Assembly (NCBI GenBank): GCA_964426875.1
Contig: CAYRSB010000005.1
Coordinates: 30,817-94,816, forward strand
Length of the DNA: 64,000 bases
Reading direction: 5' to 3'
From: Caldatribacterium sp964426875
GTDB taxonomy: Bacteria; Atribacterota; Atribacteria; Atribacterales; Caldatribacteriaceae
A program made the translations under genes and the position numbers. The notes under the pieces are model-generated. The model saw only the letters and a list, made by a program, of their open reading frames with translations, was not told the origin of the DNA and searched no databases. Positions 26,187-35,540 of the stretch are shown piece after piece. How positions within the stretch are numbered: position 1 is the first letter of the stretch; each line of letters opens with the position of its first letter.

Positions 26187-27890
26187 TTATCCCTCCCCCG
26201 AATCCAAAAAGAGCGTGTACTTCCCATTTTCTCTGTCCTCCTCAAGACGGGCCCTTCTCTGAAGAGATTCCCTCAGTACTTTCTTGAGAATTCTCAAGGA
26301 ATCCTCTCCCGGGGGCTGTTCTACAAGAAGTCCTTCTCTCCCCATAGAAAAGAGTCGAACGTTTCCTTCTCCCACAAAACGTGCAACGAGATGAAAGAAC
26401 TCCTCCTCAAACAAAGCTTCGTACTTCCTATAAAGCTCTTTTTCAGAAGTTCCTTCTTTCCCTATATATCGCCGTCCATAGAGAGTGGGGAAAGTGACAA
26501 ACCCCTCCTCGACTACACACTCCCCCTTTTCTACACCTCTCAGGAATGCTTCCCGGAGACTTTCTCTGTCCACGGAGAAGGCGCAGGGGGAGAAAGTAAA
26601 AAGAGGCAAGCTCTCAAGAGCTCTTTTTTCAAAACGTAACTCCCCAAGAAGTACTTTCCCAAGGATGACAAGTTCAACATTTCGGTAGACCCAGGAGAGG
26701 GAAGCTTGATTCACAACCTGTTTGTATGCCTTGCCTGCGAAGGAGCGGAGTTCCTTCCAAGACAAGGACCCGAGGTGACCCTGAAGAAGGGAGAGCACAA
26801 CACTCCAAGGAAAGATGCAAGGATAGGCCAGAAAAAGAAAAAGGGGGGCAACACACAACGAAGGAGTACTCCATATGTCCCAGAAAGATGAAGGCTCGAT
26901 ATCCCGAACAGAAAAGAGGAAGGCCTGTTCTCCTCCCGAAGAGAACTCTCTGAGTTTCGAAGGGTTGCTCTCGTCAAAGCTCAGGAGTCTGTTGCCCTGG
27001 AGAACCAAAAGAGGGATATCCTTGCGTTTTTGCCTGATTCGCTCCCAGAATTTGCGGAGTTCGAGTTCTTCGAGCTTCCTCTCAAGCTGAGGCCAGTCGA
27101 CCCTGGCAAAATCCCAAGGTTCGACCGCGACGTCAAGCGGTATATCCTTTCTCACCGTCACCAAAACCTTGTTCGTCTCGATACGTTCTCGATGGCGAAG
27201 AATGCTCTCCCGAAGAGAGGGAGAGAGAACCTCAAGATGTGCAAAAATTCCCTCTAAATTTTCGAATTTTTGAAGGAGCTGAATAGCCTTTTTCTCTCCA
27301 ACACCCTCTACCCCTTCAATGTCATCCGAAACATCACCGCTCAGAGCCAGAAGATCGACAACCTGTGAGGGGCTAATACCTAATTCTTCTTCTAAATCCT
27401 GGCTGTGAATCTTGCGGAGGCGGGTCACTCCCTGAATGGGCTTGAGGAGCACTGTATCCTTATCGAGGAGCTGCAAAAGGTCAAAGTCCGAGGATACCAC
27501 CCACAGGGCGTACTGACCCCCGAGGCGCTCTTTCAAACTCCCAATGAGGTCATCCCCCTCAAATCCAGGTACTTCAAAAATTGGGAAGCCAAGATAGGAG
27601 AGGATTTCCTTAATGTCCTCGAGTTGTGGTCTGAGTATGTCAGGCATTGGCTTCCGAGAAACTTTGTAACGCTCTTCAAGGACGTGACGAAAGGTCTTTT
27701 GAGGGTGATCGAAGACAACAAGGATAGCAAAAGGTCTGTAGTCTTCGATGAGTCTCATGACCATGTTTAAGAAGCCTAAGGTAGCTCCCGTGGGTCGACC
27801 GCCGGAAGTGGTAAGACGGGGCATGGCATAGAAGGCCCGATAGGCAAGCGAGGTCCCATCGATAACGATGATGACTTCCTTTTTCTCCAT
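26187..27890 (-). CDS. DNA-polymerase-I-derived 5'-nuclease lacking a working polymerase domain
   Basis: The first 300 or so residues are a complete Pol I 5'-3' exonuclease (FEN) domain with its acidic residues: VIDGTSLAYRAF, FEVPGFEGDDLIGSL, VVSSDFDLLQLL, and LALSGDVSDDIEGVEGVGEK (helix-hairpin-helix). The remaining 265 residues are far shorter than the normal 3'-5' exonuclease plus polymerase region of about 550. Traces remain: a GRRYIG segment like the Pol I GRRRY motif, and a final VRLFSMGREGLLVEQPPGED that aligns with the usual VHDE region but lacks those residues. Motif A (DYSQIELR) and motif B are absent. glgA starts 6 bases after the stop, so a simple frameshift cannot hide the rest. 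ATG at 27890; GTG at 27911 and TTG at 27902 are alternatives. Probably a primer/flap nuclease. Confidence 0.85.
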   Translation of the reverse strand: MEKKEVIIVIDGTSLAYRAFYAMPRLTTSGGRPTGATLGFLNMVMRLIEDYRPFAILVVFDHPQKTFRHVLEERYKVSRKPMPDILRPQLEDIKEILSYLGFPIFEVPGFEGDDLIGSLKERLGGQYALWVVSSDFDLLQLLDKDTVLLKPIQGVTRLRKIHSQDLEEELGISPSQVVDLLALSGDVSDDIEGVEGVGEKKAIQLLQKFENLEGIFAHLEVLSPSLRESILRHRERIETNKVLVTVRKDIPLDVAVEPWDFARVDWPQLERKLEELELRKFWERIRQKRKDIPLLVLQGNRLLSFDESNPSKLREFSSGGEQAFLFSVRDIEPSSFWDIWSTPSLCVAPLFLFLAYPCIFPWSVVLSLLQGHLGSLSWKELRSFAGKAYKQVVNQASLSWVYRNVELVILGKVLLGELRFEKRALESLPLFTFSPCAFSVDRESLREAFLRGVEKGECVVEEGFVTFPTLYGRRYIGKEGTSEKELYRKYEALFEEEFFHLVARFVGEGNVRLFSMGREGLLVEQPPGEDSLRILKKVLRESLQRRARLEEDRENGKYTLFLDSGEG

Positions 27891-27895
27891 GTTCC

Positions 27896-27924
27896 TTGAC
27901 AAAGACCTCACAATACTATATAAA
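27896..27924 (+). promoter_or_regulatory. Consensus sigma-70 promoter for tRNA-Leu
   Basis: Perfect TTGACA (27896-27901), a 17-base spacer, then TATAAA (27919-27924), ending 17 bases before the tRNA. It overlaps the 5' end and leader of the divergent Pol-I-derived nuclease gene, so the two may compete for polymerase. Confidence 0.88.
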
Positions 27925-27941
27925 ATTTTGCTGACAGGAGT

Positions 27942-28029
27942 GCCGAAGTGGCGGAACTGGCAGACGCACTAGACTCAAAATCTAGCGGGCCTTTGGCTCG
28001 TGCGGGTTCGACTCCCGCCTTCGGCACCA
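27942..28029 (+). tRNA. tRNA-Leu(CAA)
   Basis: An 88-base class II tRNA with encoded CCA. Acceptor stem GCCGAAG pairs with CTTCGGC, discriminator A, then CCA. The D arm has GGCGGAACTGGCAGACGC; the anticodon stem CTAGA/TCTAG frames loop CTCAAAA, so the anticodon is CAA (27976-27978), reading UUG. A long variable arm and the T arm GCGGGTTCGACTCCCGC follow. It is one of only two genes on the plus strand. Its last base directly abuts the stop codon of the convergent TPR gene. Confidence 0.97.
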
Positions 28030-28848
28030 CTATTCTTTTATAAAGAAGGCCGTTGGTTCCTCGATGCTTTCTCCACTGAGTACTTCTTTCTCCACTTCTC
28101 CTTCCCTGAGGGTGAATACTACTCCTTTGGCTCCCTGCCGGGATGCTTCCCCCACTTGGTAGATAAACACGCTCTCGAAGGCCCTCTCAAGGTAACCCTG
28201 CCATCCTTCCTTTTCCCTAAAACGAGATGCAGCCTCCTTGAGGAGTTGGTACACGAGCTTTGGGTCTCTTTCCCAGTCCTCCCGGCTTATGCTCTCCAAG
28301 GCCTTCTGGAAGGTCTTCTCCTCATAGGGCACCAGAAGGGAGCTCACCTTTTCTCCAGCCCACCGTAAGCAACGGGTTGCGAGATAAAGGGAAGAGAAGT
28401 CGCTTCGCTGAGAAAGGAGGAGCGCAAGAGGGATAAGGGAAGACCATGCTTCTTCCCGAGAGATGTTCACATTACTGGTGTCCCCCAGAAAGAGTCTCCT
28501 ATACTTTTCGAGAACCTTTCCGTCCTGGACCAGGGACAGAGCATAAGCTCTCCACTTTTGAAAGGCATCTCGATGACGGGGAGCCATAATAAGCACCATT
28601 CGCCACTCCTTCACTGCCTCCTCAAGACGTCCCATCTTTTCCAAGGTCTTTCCCAACCAGTAGCGGGCATCCACAAATTGGGGGTCCATCTCGAGGGCTT
28701 TCTGGTATGAGTCCAGGGCTTTTGCATAATCCCCCTGAGAGAAATAAACGTATCCGTTGCGGTAGTAGTCCTCCTTGGTCTGGGCAAAAACGACAAGACC
28801 TCCCGAAAGCACATAAAGCACAACCAAAAGACTTATCCAGAGCTTCAT
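28030..28848 (-). CDS. Exported TPR-repeat protein of unknown function
   Basis: This 272-residue protein begins with a signal peptide (MKLWISLLVVLYVLSGGLVVFA, cleavage likely before QTKED). About two tetratricopeptide repeats follow at residues 28-95 (YYRNGYVYFSQGDYAKALDS and YWLGKTLEKMGRLEEAVKEW). The rest is predicted to be helical and matches no family I recognise. It is probably periplasmic or surface-held and serves as a scaffold. It is the last gene of the 26 kb leftward block. No terminator was found, so its transcript would run antisense through tRNA-Leu. Confidence 0.75.
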   Translation of the reverse strand: MKLWISLLVVLYVLSGGLVVFAQTKEDYYRNGYVYFSQGDYAKALDSYQKALEMDPQFVDARYWLGKTLEKMGRLEEAVKEWRMVLIMAPRHRDAFQKWRAYALSLVQDGKVLEKYRRLFLGDTSNVNISREEAWSSLIPLALLLSQRSDFSSLYLATRCLRWAGEKVSSLLVPYEEKTFQKALESISREDWERDPKLVYQLLKEAASRFREKEGWQGYLERAFESVFIYQVGEASRQGAKGVVFTLREGEVEKEVLSGESIEEPTAFFIKE

Positions 28849-28859
28849 GACCTTCCTCC

Positions 28860-31800
28860 TCAGAAAGCCTTAAGACTCCCTAAGCCCTCTCCCACAATGC
28901 TTTGAATGGCCTCCTTGGCCTCGTCGCTCCAGGAAATCCAGAAGGAACTATCGAGCTCGACCCACCACTCGCCACGCTCGTCCCGAACGCGGAGAATCAC
29001 GGGGCAGTTTCCCGGGAAGCGCCGCAGACAATCCCGAAGGGCATAGAGAATTCGCAGAACATCTCTCTCTTGCGAGAGATCAATCGTTATTGCTCGAGCA
29101 AACTTCCTGTTCCAGTCAAAAGGATCGAAAAGTTCATCGACCACAATCTTATTCTCTCCGTTGTCAAGGATATCAAGCTTCCCCACCACTCCAAGTACTT
29201 TTCCCTCTGAAAGATGCTTTTTGAGTTCCTCAGAAAGGTTGGGAAAGAAAATCGCTTCAATACTTCCGGTCTCGTCCTCCAAAGTGACGAAGTACATATC
29301 CCCTCCAGTCTTAGTAATAATTTTTTTCACTCCACCTATCATGCCCACAACCTTCACCCGTACTTCCTTTTTCAAACTCTTCAGGCACTCCAAGGGGAAA
29401 AGAGGAATATGCTGTAGTTCCGATATGGCTTCCCTGAAGGGGTGGTCGCTCACGTAAAAGCCAAGCATTTCCTTCTCCATCTGAAGAAGTTCTTGCTGGG
29501 GGAGTTCTGCCACGTCCCTCAAGGGAGGTGTCCCCTCAAAGATAACCTCTTCCCCGAAGAGAGAGTGTTGCTTCGTCTCCTTCCTCCGTTTTTTGGTCCC
29601 ATAGGCAACAATGTCTTCGAGGAAGGCAAGAAGCTGTGCTCTGTTGGGATGAAGTCCTCCAAAGGCTCCGGCTTTAATGAGACTCTCTAAGACTCGACGA
29701 TTGATGACTCTTGTGTCCACTCGCTCAACAAAATCAAAAATGTTTCGGAAACGTCCCTCCTTCCGACGAAGGAGGATTTCCTCCACCACACTCTCACCCA
29801 CGTTCTTTATAGCGGCAAGACCAAAACGAATTCGTCGGTCCCCTACAACGGTAAAGTTGGCAAGGCTTTCGTTGATGTCTGGAGGAAGAACATCGATACC
29901 AAGACGCCGGCACTCGGCGATGAACTTTGCCACCTTGTCACTGTCGTTAGCCACACTGGTGAGACAGGCAGCAAGATACTCAGCAGGATAGTGTGCCTTG
30001 AGGTAGGCAGTCTGATAGGAGACAAGGGCATACGCAGCACTGTGCGATTTGTTGAAACCATAACCAGCGAAGTACTCGATGAGGTCGAAGAGTTCTTCGG
30101 CCCTCTCCCGACTATGTCCCTTTTTTATTGCCCCTTCGATGAATTTCTCTCTCTGCTCTCGCATAACTTCGGGTTTCTTCTTGCCCATAGCTCGTCGCAA
30201 AATATCGGCCTCACCTAAGGTAAAGCCAGCAAACTCACTGGCAATCTTCATTACCTGTTCCTGGTACACAATGACCCCATAGGTTTCCCTGAGAACTGGT
30301 TCAAGAGAGGGATGAGGGTAGGTCACCGGAATCCTTCCCTGCTTCCGGTCGATGAAGTCATCAATCATCCCGCTCCCCAGGGGTCCAGGACGGTAGAGAG
30401 CCAAAATGGCAATAAGGTCCTCAATTCTCTCCGGTTTGAGGCGTTTGAGGAGTTCCTTCATACCGCTGCTTTCAAGCTGGAACACTCCTACCGTCTCCCC
30501 TCGAGAGAGGAGTTCATAGGTTTTGGGATCGTCAAGGGGTAGGCGATCAAGGTTGATTTCTTTCCCTTGCGTGTTTTTGACAATTTGGAGGGCCCGCTCA
30601 ATAACCGTGAGAGTCCTAAGACCCAAGAAGTCCATTTTCAACAGGCCGAGTTCCTGCAAGGCGTCCATGTCAAACTGGGTTACAATCTCCTTCTCGTTCA
30701 TCTTCTGCAGGGGCACGTAATACGTGAGGGGTCGATCGGCGATAACCACTCCTGCAGCGTGTACTGAGGCATGGCGGCACATCCCCTCGATGCGTCGAGC
30801 AAGCTCAAGAAGAGTCTTGACCTCTTTATTATCCTCGGCGAGTTTTCTCAGTTGTCCATTTGTCTCCAGAGCCCTTTCAAGAGTTACTCCCGGACCACCA
30901 GGGATGAGTTTGGCAATTTTATCCACATCACTATAACTCCAGCCCAGCGCCCTCCCCACGTCTCGTACTGCCTGACGGGCCATCATTCTCCCAAAGGTGA
31001 TGATCTGAGCCACGTTGGTTTCCCCATACCTTTTGGTGACGTATTCGATAACCTCATCCCTCCGCTCAAAACAAAAATCGATGTCTATATCAGGCATGCT
31101 CACCCGTTCCGGATTCAAGAACCGCTCAAAGAGCAAGCCGTACCGCAGAGGGTCGATGTTGGTGATGCCCAAAACATAGGAAACGAGGCTTCCTGCAGCC
31201 GAGCCCCTTCCCGGACCGACCATGATGCCCTTCTGGCGGGCAAAGCGCACGAAGTCCCAAACAATGAGGAAGTACGTAGCGTAGCCCATATCATGTATGA
31301 CCTTCAATTCATACCGGAGCTGCTTTTGAACCTCTTCAGGAGGGGAGTCTCCATACCGTTCCCGCAAGCCCTCTTCACAAAGGTGCACAAGATACGAGAA
31401 GGCATCGAAACCCTCAGGCACTTCAAAGCGGGGGAGTATCACCCCACTGAGTTCGAGTTCTACGTTACATCGTTCGGCAACGAGTAAGGTATTGTGAATG
31501 GCCTCAGGAAGCTCGGCGAAATCTCTAGCCATCTCCTGGGGGGTTTTGAAATAAAACTCCTGGGTTGGAAAGCGGAGCCTCTTGGGATCGTCGAGGGATG
31601 TGGCCGTCTGAATGGCCAAAACCACATCGTGCATGTAGGCATCCTTCGCGTCGAGGTAGTGACAGTCATTGGTAGCCACAAGAGGGAGGCCGAATTTGCG
31701 CGCCATGGAGACCAAAGCCCTATTGACAATCTTCTGTTCCGGGATACCGTTTTCCTGTACTTCAAGGAAAAGGTTCTCGGGGCCAAAAATCTCTCGATAT

Positions 31801-32282
31801 TCGAGAAGAGATCGCTCAGCCTCTTCCTGATTTCCGGAGAGGATAAGGCGAGGAATTTCTCCAGCAAGACAGGCCGAGAGAGCAACAAGACCCCGAGAGT
31901 ACTCTCGAAGAAGCTCTTTGTCTACCCGGGGCTTGTAGTAAAAGCCTTCAAGAAAAGCCCGGCTCACCAGCTCCATGAGGTTCCGATATCCCTCTTCATT
32001 CTCTGCAAGGAGAACAAGATGATAGGCAGGTTCACTTCCTTTCACCACAACTTTTTCAAAACGGCTTCCGGGAGCCACGTAAACTTCACAGCCGATAATG
32101 GGTTTTATGCCTTTCTCCTTAGCCTTTTTGTAAAAATCCACCACCCCATACATGACTCCGTGGTCGGTTATGGCTACGGCGTTCATACCACAGGCGAGAG
32201 CGTGACCCAAAAGCTCGTCAATACGAATGACCCCATCAAGGAGACTGTATTCGGTGTGTACATGCAGATGAACAAAGCTCAT
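28860..32282 (-). CDS. dnaE: DNA polymerase III alpha subunit (DnaE)
   Basis: Replicative polymerase, 1140 residues. Domains: N-terminal PHP domain (FVHLHVHTEYSLLDG with metal-site His), C-family polymerase with the catalytic aspartates in MPDIDIDF, the flexible GPGRGSAAGSLVSY loop, tandem helix-hairpin-helix and a late OB-fold (VRVKVVGMIGGVKKIITKTG). Length and order fit DnaE rather than PolC. ATG at 32282 follows GGTGAG; GTG at 32291, overlapping gatB, is an alternative. Since the polA-locus protein here lacks polymerase motifs, gap filling must rely on another enzyme or on this polymerase. Confidence 0.97.
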   Translation of the reverse strand: MSFVHLHVHTEYSLLDGVIRIDELLGHALACGMNAVAITDHGVMYGVVDFYKKAKEKGIKPIIGCEVYVAPGSRFEKVVVKGSEPAYHLVLLAENEEGYRNLMELVSRAFLEGFYYKPRVDKELLREYSRGLVALSACLAGEIPRLILSGNQEEAERSLLEYREIFGPENLFLEVQENGIPEQKIVNRALVSMARKFGLPLVATNDCHYLDAKDAYMHDVVLAIQTATSLDDPKRLRFPTQEFYFKTPQEMARDFAELPEAIHNTLLVAERCNVELELSGVILPRFEVPEGFDAFSYLVHLCEEGLRERYGDSPPEEVQKQLRYELKVIHDMGYATYFLIVWDFVRFARQKGIMVGPGRGSAAGSLVSYVLGITNIDPLRYGLLFERFLNPERVSMPDIDIDFCFERRDEVIEYVTKRYGETNVAQIITFGRMMARQAVRDVGRALGWSYSDVDKIAKLIPGGPGVTLERALETNGQLRKLAEDNKEVKTLLELARRIEGMCRHASVHAAGVVIADRPLTYYVPLQKMNEKEIVTQFDMDALQELGLLKMDFLGLRTLTVIERALQIVKNTQGKEINLDRLPLDDPKTYELLSRGETVGVFQLESSGMKELLKRLKPERIEDLIAILALYRPGPLGSGMIDDFIDRKQGRIPVTYPHPSLEPVLRETYGVIVYQEQVMKIASEFAGFTLGEADILRRAMGKKKPEVMREQREKFIEGAIKKGHSRERAEELFDLIEYFAGYGFNKSHSAAYALVSYQTAYLKAHYPAEYLAACLTSVANDSDKVAKFIAECRRLGIDVLPPDINESLANFTVVGDRRIRFGLAAIKNVGESVVEEILLRRKEGRFRNIFDFVERVDTRVINRRVLESLIKAGAFGGLHPNRAQLLAFLEDIVAYGTKKRRKETKQHSLFGEEVIFEGTPPLRDVAELPQQELLQMEKEMLGFYVSDHPFREAISELQHIPLFPLECLKSLKKEVRVKVVGMIGGVKKIITKTGGDMYFVTLEDETGSIEAIFFPNLSEELKKHLSEGKVLGVVGKLDILDNGENKIVVDELFDPFDWNRKFARAITIDLSQERDVLRILYALRDCLRRFPGNCPVILRVRDERGEWWVELDSSFWISWSDEAKEAIQSIVGEGLGSLKAF

Positions 32283-32283
32283 A

Positions 32284-33732
32284 TTACTCACCGCTGGCCA
32301 GTTCTCGAAGGAGAAGGTTCTTTACCGTTTCCGGATTCGCCTGTCCTTTCGTGAGCTTCATGACCTGCCCGATAAGGAAGTGAAGGGCTTTATCCTTCCC
32401 CTTGAGATAATCCGCGACGCTCTGCGGGTTCTCTTCTATAACCTCACGGATAGTTTTCTCGAGATCTCGTTCACTGGTCATAAAGGATATGCCCTTTTTG
32501 GCCATGATCTCCCTTGCACCCATACCCGTCTGGAACATTTCTTCAAGAATCCCCTTAGCCAGGGAAATACTTACTTCTTTACGTTCCACCATCTTAAGAA
32601 GTTCTACCAAGGCGCTCGGTGTGACCCTGCTTTCCTTTATATCGATATCGAGACTGTTGAGATTTTTCAAAACCTCGGTCAATATCCAGTTGCACACCAC
32701 TCGAGGAGAGGAAAACTCTCGTACACAGGATTCAAAGAAATCAGCAAGATCTCTATCCTGTATGAGGATGTTGGCTTCCAATTCTGTCAACTCGTATTTC
32801 CGCATGAACCTCTCTCTCCTTTGAAGGGGTAACTCAGGAATCATAGCTCGTATTCCCTCAAGCATTTCCTGAGAAATCTGGAAGGGAAGAAGATCGGGGT
32901 CAGGAAAGTAACGGTAATCCTCGGCTTCTTCCTTGCCCCGAGAAGGAACGGTAACCTGTCGGGCCTCATCCCAATGGCGGGTTTCCTGAATAGGAGCCTT
33001 TCCTTCCCGTAAGAGCTGCATTTGTCGCTCCACTTCGTAGCTCAGCGCCCGAAAGACAGAGCGGAAAGAATTCATGTTCTTCACTTCTACCTTTGCTCCC
33101 CAAGCATCCGGGGAGGGAGAAACAGAGACATTGGCATCACAGCGCAGCGATCCCTCCTCCATGTTACCGTCACTCACCCCCAGGTAGCGGACGATATTCC
33201 TCAACATAACAAGGCACTCCCGAGCTTCCTCTGGAGAGTGAAGATCCGGTTCAGTCACAACTTCCACAAGGGGTATGCCAGCCCGGTTGAAGTCTACACC
33301 GGAGGCGTCTTTGGGGAGATCAGGGCCTTCATGTATCAGTTTTCCGGCATCCTCTTCTACATGAACCCTCCGAACGCGAACCCTTTTTTTCAGGCCTTGC
33401 AAGGTGAACTCAAGTGTACCCCGCACACCAATGGGAAAGTCGTATTGAGATATCTGGTAACCCTTAGGGAGATCGGGATAAAAGTAATTCTTTCTGTGAA
33501 AAACCACCTGAGGTAAGATTTCGCACTGAAGGGCCAAGGCGGTTTTTATCGCCAGCTCCAGAACTTTCCTGTTCAAAACTGGCAACGCCCCGGGAAGGCC
33601 CATGCACACAGGACATACCAAAGTGTTTGGCTTCTTCCCAATGTAATCTGTGCCACAGCGGCAAAACATCTTTGCCTCTGTCAAAAGCTGACAGTGCACC
33701 TCAAGCCCGATGGTTACATAGAAATTCTCCAT
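32284..33732 (-). CDS. gatB: Asp-tRNA(Asn)/Glu-tRNA(Gln) amidotransferase subunit B
   Basis: tRNA-binding kinase-like subunit of GatCAB, which converts Glu-tRNA(Gln) and/or Asp-tRNA(Asn) to the amidated forms. The 482 residues contain the GatB signature (TIGLEVHCQLLTEAKMFCRC, NRAGIPLVEVVTEPDL, MEEGSLRCDANVSV) and the C-terminal YqeY/helical domain. Four cysteines near the N-terminus (CRCG, CPVCMG) are likely zinc ligands. It begins 4 bases after gatA. Confidence 0.97.
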   Translation of the reverse strand: MENFYVTIGLEVHCQLLTEAKMFCRCGTDYIGKKPNTLVCPVCMGLPGALPVLNRKVLELAIKTALALQCEILPQVVFHRKNYFYPDLPKGYQISQYDFPIGVRGTLEFTLQGLKKRVRVRRVHVEEDAGKLIHEGPDLPKDASGVDFNRAGIPLVEVVTEPDLHSPEEARECLVMLRNIVRYLGVSDGNMEEGSLRCDANVSVSPSPDAWGAKVEVKNMNSFRSVFRALSYEVERQMQLLREGKAPIQETRHWDEARQVTVPSRGKEEAEDYRYFPDPDLLPFQISQEMLEGIRAMIPELPLQRRERFMRKYELTELEANILIQDRDLADFFESCVREFSSPRVVCNWILTEVLKNLNSLDIDIKESRVTPSALVELLKMVERKEVSISLAKGILEEMFQTGMGAREIMAKKGISFMTSERDLEKTIREVIEENPQSVADYLKGKDKALHFLIGQVMKLTKGQANPETVKNLLLRELASGE

Positions 33733-33736
33733 AGCA

Positions 33737-35221
33737 TCAGGGCTCCTTTCGCTCCCCTACTTCTGGGAAAGGAGGTTCAAGCGAGAGCATTTTTTCAATG
33801 AAAAGGGCAAGGGCAAAGAGAGCTCCCTCCTTAAAAGGACCAGCAATGATCTGCAATCCCACTGGGAGAGTATTCACATACCCACAGTTTATAGAAATAG
33901 AGGGTAGACCGGCCATGGCTGAAGGAATGGTGAAAACATCAGCTAAATACATCTCGTAAGGATTTTGTGTTCTCTCCCCCAAAAAGAAAGGAAAGACAGG
34001 TGACACAGGAGTGACAAGAAGGTGACACTCTTTCAAGGCTTCTTCAAAGTCCTGGCGAACGAGAGTACGCACCTTCATGCCCTTCAGATAATAGGCATCG
34101 TAGTATCCGGAGCTCAAAGAATACGTTCCAAGGATAATCCTCCGCTTCACTTCCGGCCCAAACCCGGAGGTCCGGGTTTTGAAGTACATGTCCTGAAGTC
34201 CCCCTTCTCCACCTTCCCTCAGTCCGTAGAGAACGCCGTCGTAACGGGCAAGGTTTGAACTTGCCTCGGAGGGCGCCACGATATAGTAAGCTTCAAGGGC
34301 ATAATGAGTATGGGGAAGAGAGACTTCCACACACTTTAAACCTTCCTTCTCAAGGGCTTTCAAAACCTCCTCAATGGTTTTCACAATCAAGGGATCTACT
34401 CCCGAAGAAAAGTATTCCCGGGGAAGGCCGACGGTCATCCCTTTCACTTCCTCTTGGAGCACTTCCTGACGGGAAAAGGGAGGATAGGGAGCACAGGTGG
34501 AATCCTTCTCATCCTGGCCGCTTATGACCTCAAAGAGAGTTATGGTGTCCTCTACGGTTCTTGCCATTGGGCCGATTTGGTCCAAAGAAGAAGCAAAGCT
34601 TACCAGCCCGTACCTTGAGACCCTTCCATAGGTGGGCCGAAGACCTACAATCCCACAAAAAGCCGCAGGCTGACGTACCGACCCACCGGTGTCAGACCCA
34701 AGGGAAATCGGTGCCTCTAAGGCGGCAACCGCTACGGCAGAACCACCGCTTGAACCACCAGGAACTCGGCGTAGGTCAAAGGGATTGTGAGTAGGACCAA
34801 AAGCACTGTTCTCAGTTGAAGAACCCATGGCAAACTCGTCCATGTTCGTCTTGCCAAGAAGTATGGCTCCAGCTCTCTCCAGACGCTCTATGACCGTGGC
34901 ATTATAGGGAGGAACGAATCCTTCAAGGATTCGAGACCCACAGGTAGTAGGCACCCCAAGGGTGCAGATGTTGTCTTTTATGGCTATAGGGATACCCCAC
35001 AAAGGGGGATATTCTCTACCGTCGCTTTTCTGCGCCTCGAGCTCTTGGGCTTTCCTCAGAGCATTTCCCTCATTCACAAAAAGAAAAGCACGTAAAAGAG
35101 GGTCAACATCCCGAATTCTGGTAAGGAAAATTTCCGTAAGAAAAGAAGGAGTAATTTCCCCACGCTCAAAGAGCCTGTGATAATCCTTTATGGTATAGTT
35201 GCGAAACTCCAAAACATTCAT
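33737..35221 (-). CDS. gatA: Asp-tRNA(Asn)/Glu-tRNA(Gln) amidotransferase subunit A
   Basis: Glutaminase subunit of GatCAB, 494 residues, amidase-signature family. The Ser-cisSer-Lys triad is seen in context: IPIAIKDNI (Lys), GGSSGGSAVAVAA and SLGSDTGGSVRQPAAFCG (the two Ser). It overlaps gatC by 4 bases (ATGA) and is followed by gatB. Confidence 0.97.
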   Translation of the reverse strand: MNVLEFRNYTIKDYHRLFERGEITPSFLTEIFLTRIRDVDPLLRAFLFVNEGNALRKAQELEAQKSDGREYPPLWGIPIAIKDNICTLGVPTTCGSRILEGFVPPYNATVIERLERAGAILLGKTNMDEFAMGSSTENSAFGPTHNPFDLRRVPGGSSGGSAVAVAALEAPISLGSDTGGSVRQPAAFCGIVGLRPTYGRVSRYGLVSFASSLDQIGPMARTVEDTITLFEVISGQDEKDSTCAPYPPFSRQEVLQEEVKGMTVGLPREYFSSGVDPLIVKTIEEVLKALEKEGLKCVEVSLPHTHYALEAYYIVAPSEASSNLARYDGVLYGLREGGEGGLQDMYFKTRTSGFGPEVKRRIILGTYSLSSGYYDAYYLKGMKVRTLVRQDFEEALKECHLLVTPVSPVFPFFLGERTQNPYEMYLADVFTIPSAMAGLPSISINCGYVNTLPVGLQIIAGPFKEGALFALALFIEKMLSLEPPFPEVGERKEP

Positions 35222-35535
35222 GATGGTTTTTCCTCTTTTTCTTTGTCCACAATCTTAGGAACGATAAAGTACCGATTCTGGACTAAAGGAGCATGTTGCA
35301 AAACGAGATCGCTTTCCTCCCAGATAGATGGCTCATCAGGATTTATGGGGGGCTGGCTCCAAGAGATGTGGGAAGTGGGAGAAACGTGTTCAAGATCCAA
35401 CTCGTTTAATTTTTCAAAATGGGCAACAATATCGCTTACATCCCTAAAGAAACGGGCAAACTCTTCCTCCGGGAAATACAGCTTGGCAAGATGAGCAATC
35501 CTCTGTATTTCCTCGAAAGAAATTTTCTGGGTCAT
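35218..35535 (-). CDS. gatC: Asp-tRNA(Asn)/Glu-tRNA(Gln) amidotransferase subunit C
   Basis: Small stabilising subunit of GatCAB, 105 residues, with the typical N-terminal helix EEIQRIAHLAKLYFPEEE and the middle IVAHFEKLNELDLEHVSPTS. ATG at 35535 is chosen because GGGGAG lies 8 bases upstream; a GTG three codons earlier would overlap the ligA stop and has no space for a ribosome site. The gatC-gatA-gatB order behind ligA is found in many bacteria. Confidence 0.95.
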   Translation of the reverse strand: MTQKISFEEIQRIAHLAKLYFPEEEFARFFRDVSDIVAHFEKLNELDLEHVSPTSHISWSQPPINPDEPSIWEESDLVLQHAPLVQNRYFIVPKIVDKEKEEKPS

Positions 35536-35540
35536 CGGTC

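Noticed and set aside
26187..26200. A frameshift or assembly error truncating polA.
   Set aside because: glgA starts 6 bases after the stop, so no hidden polymerase-coding sequence can follow; shrunken traces of the polymerase C-terminus are in the same frame.
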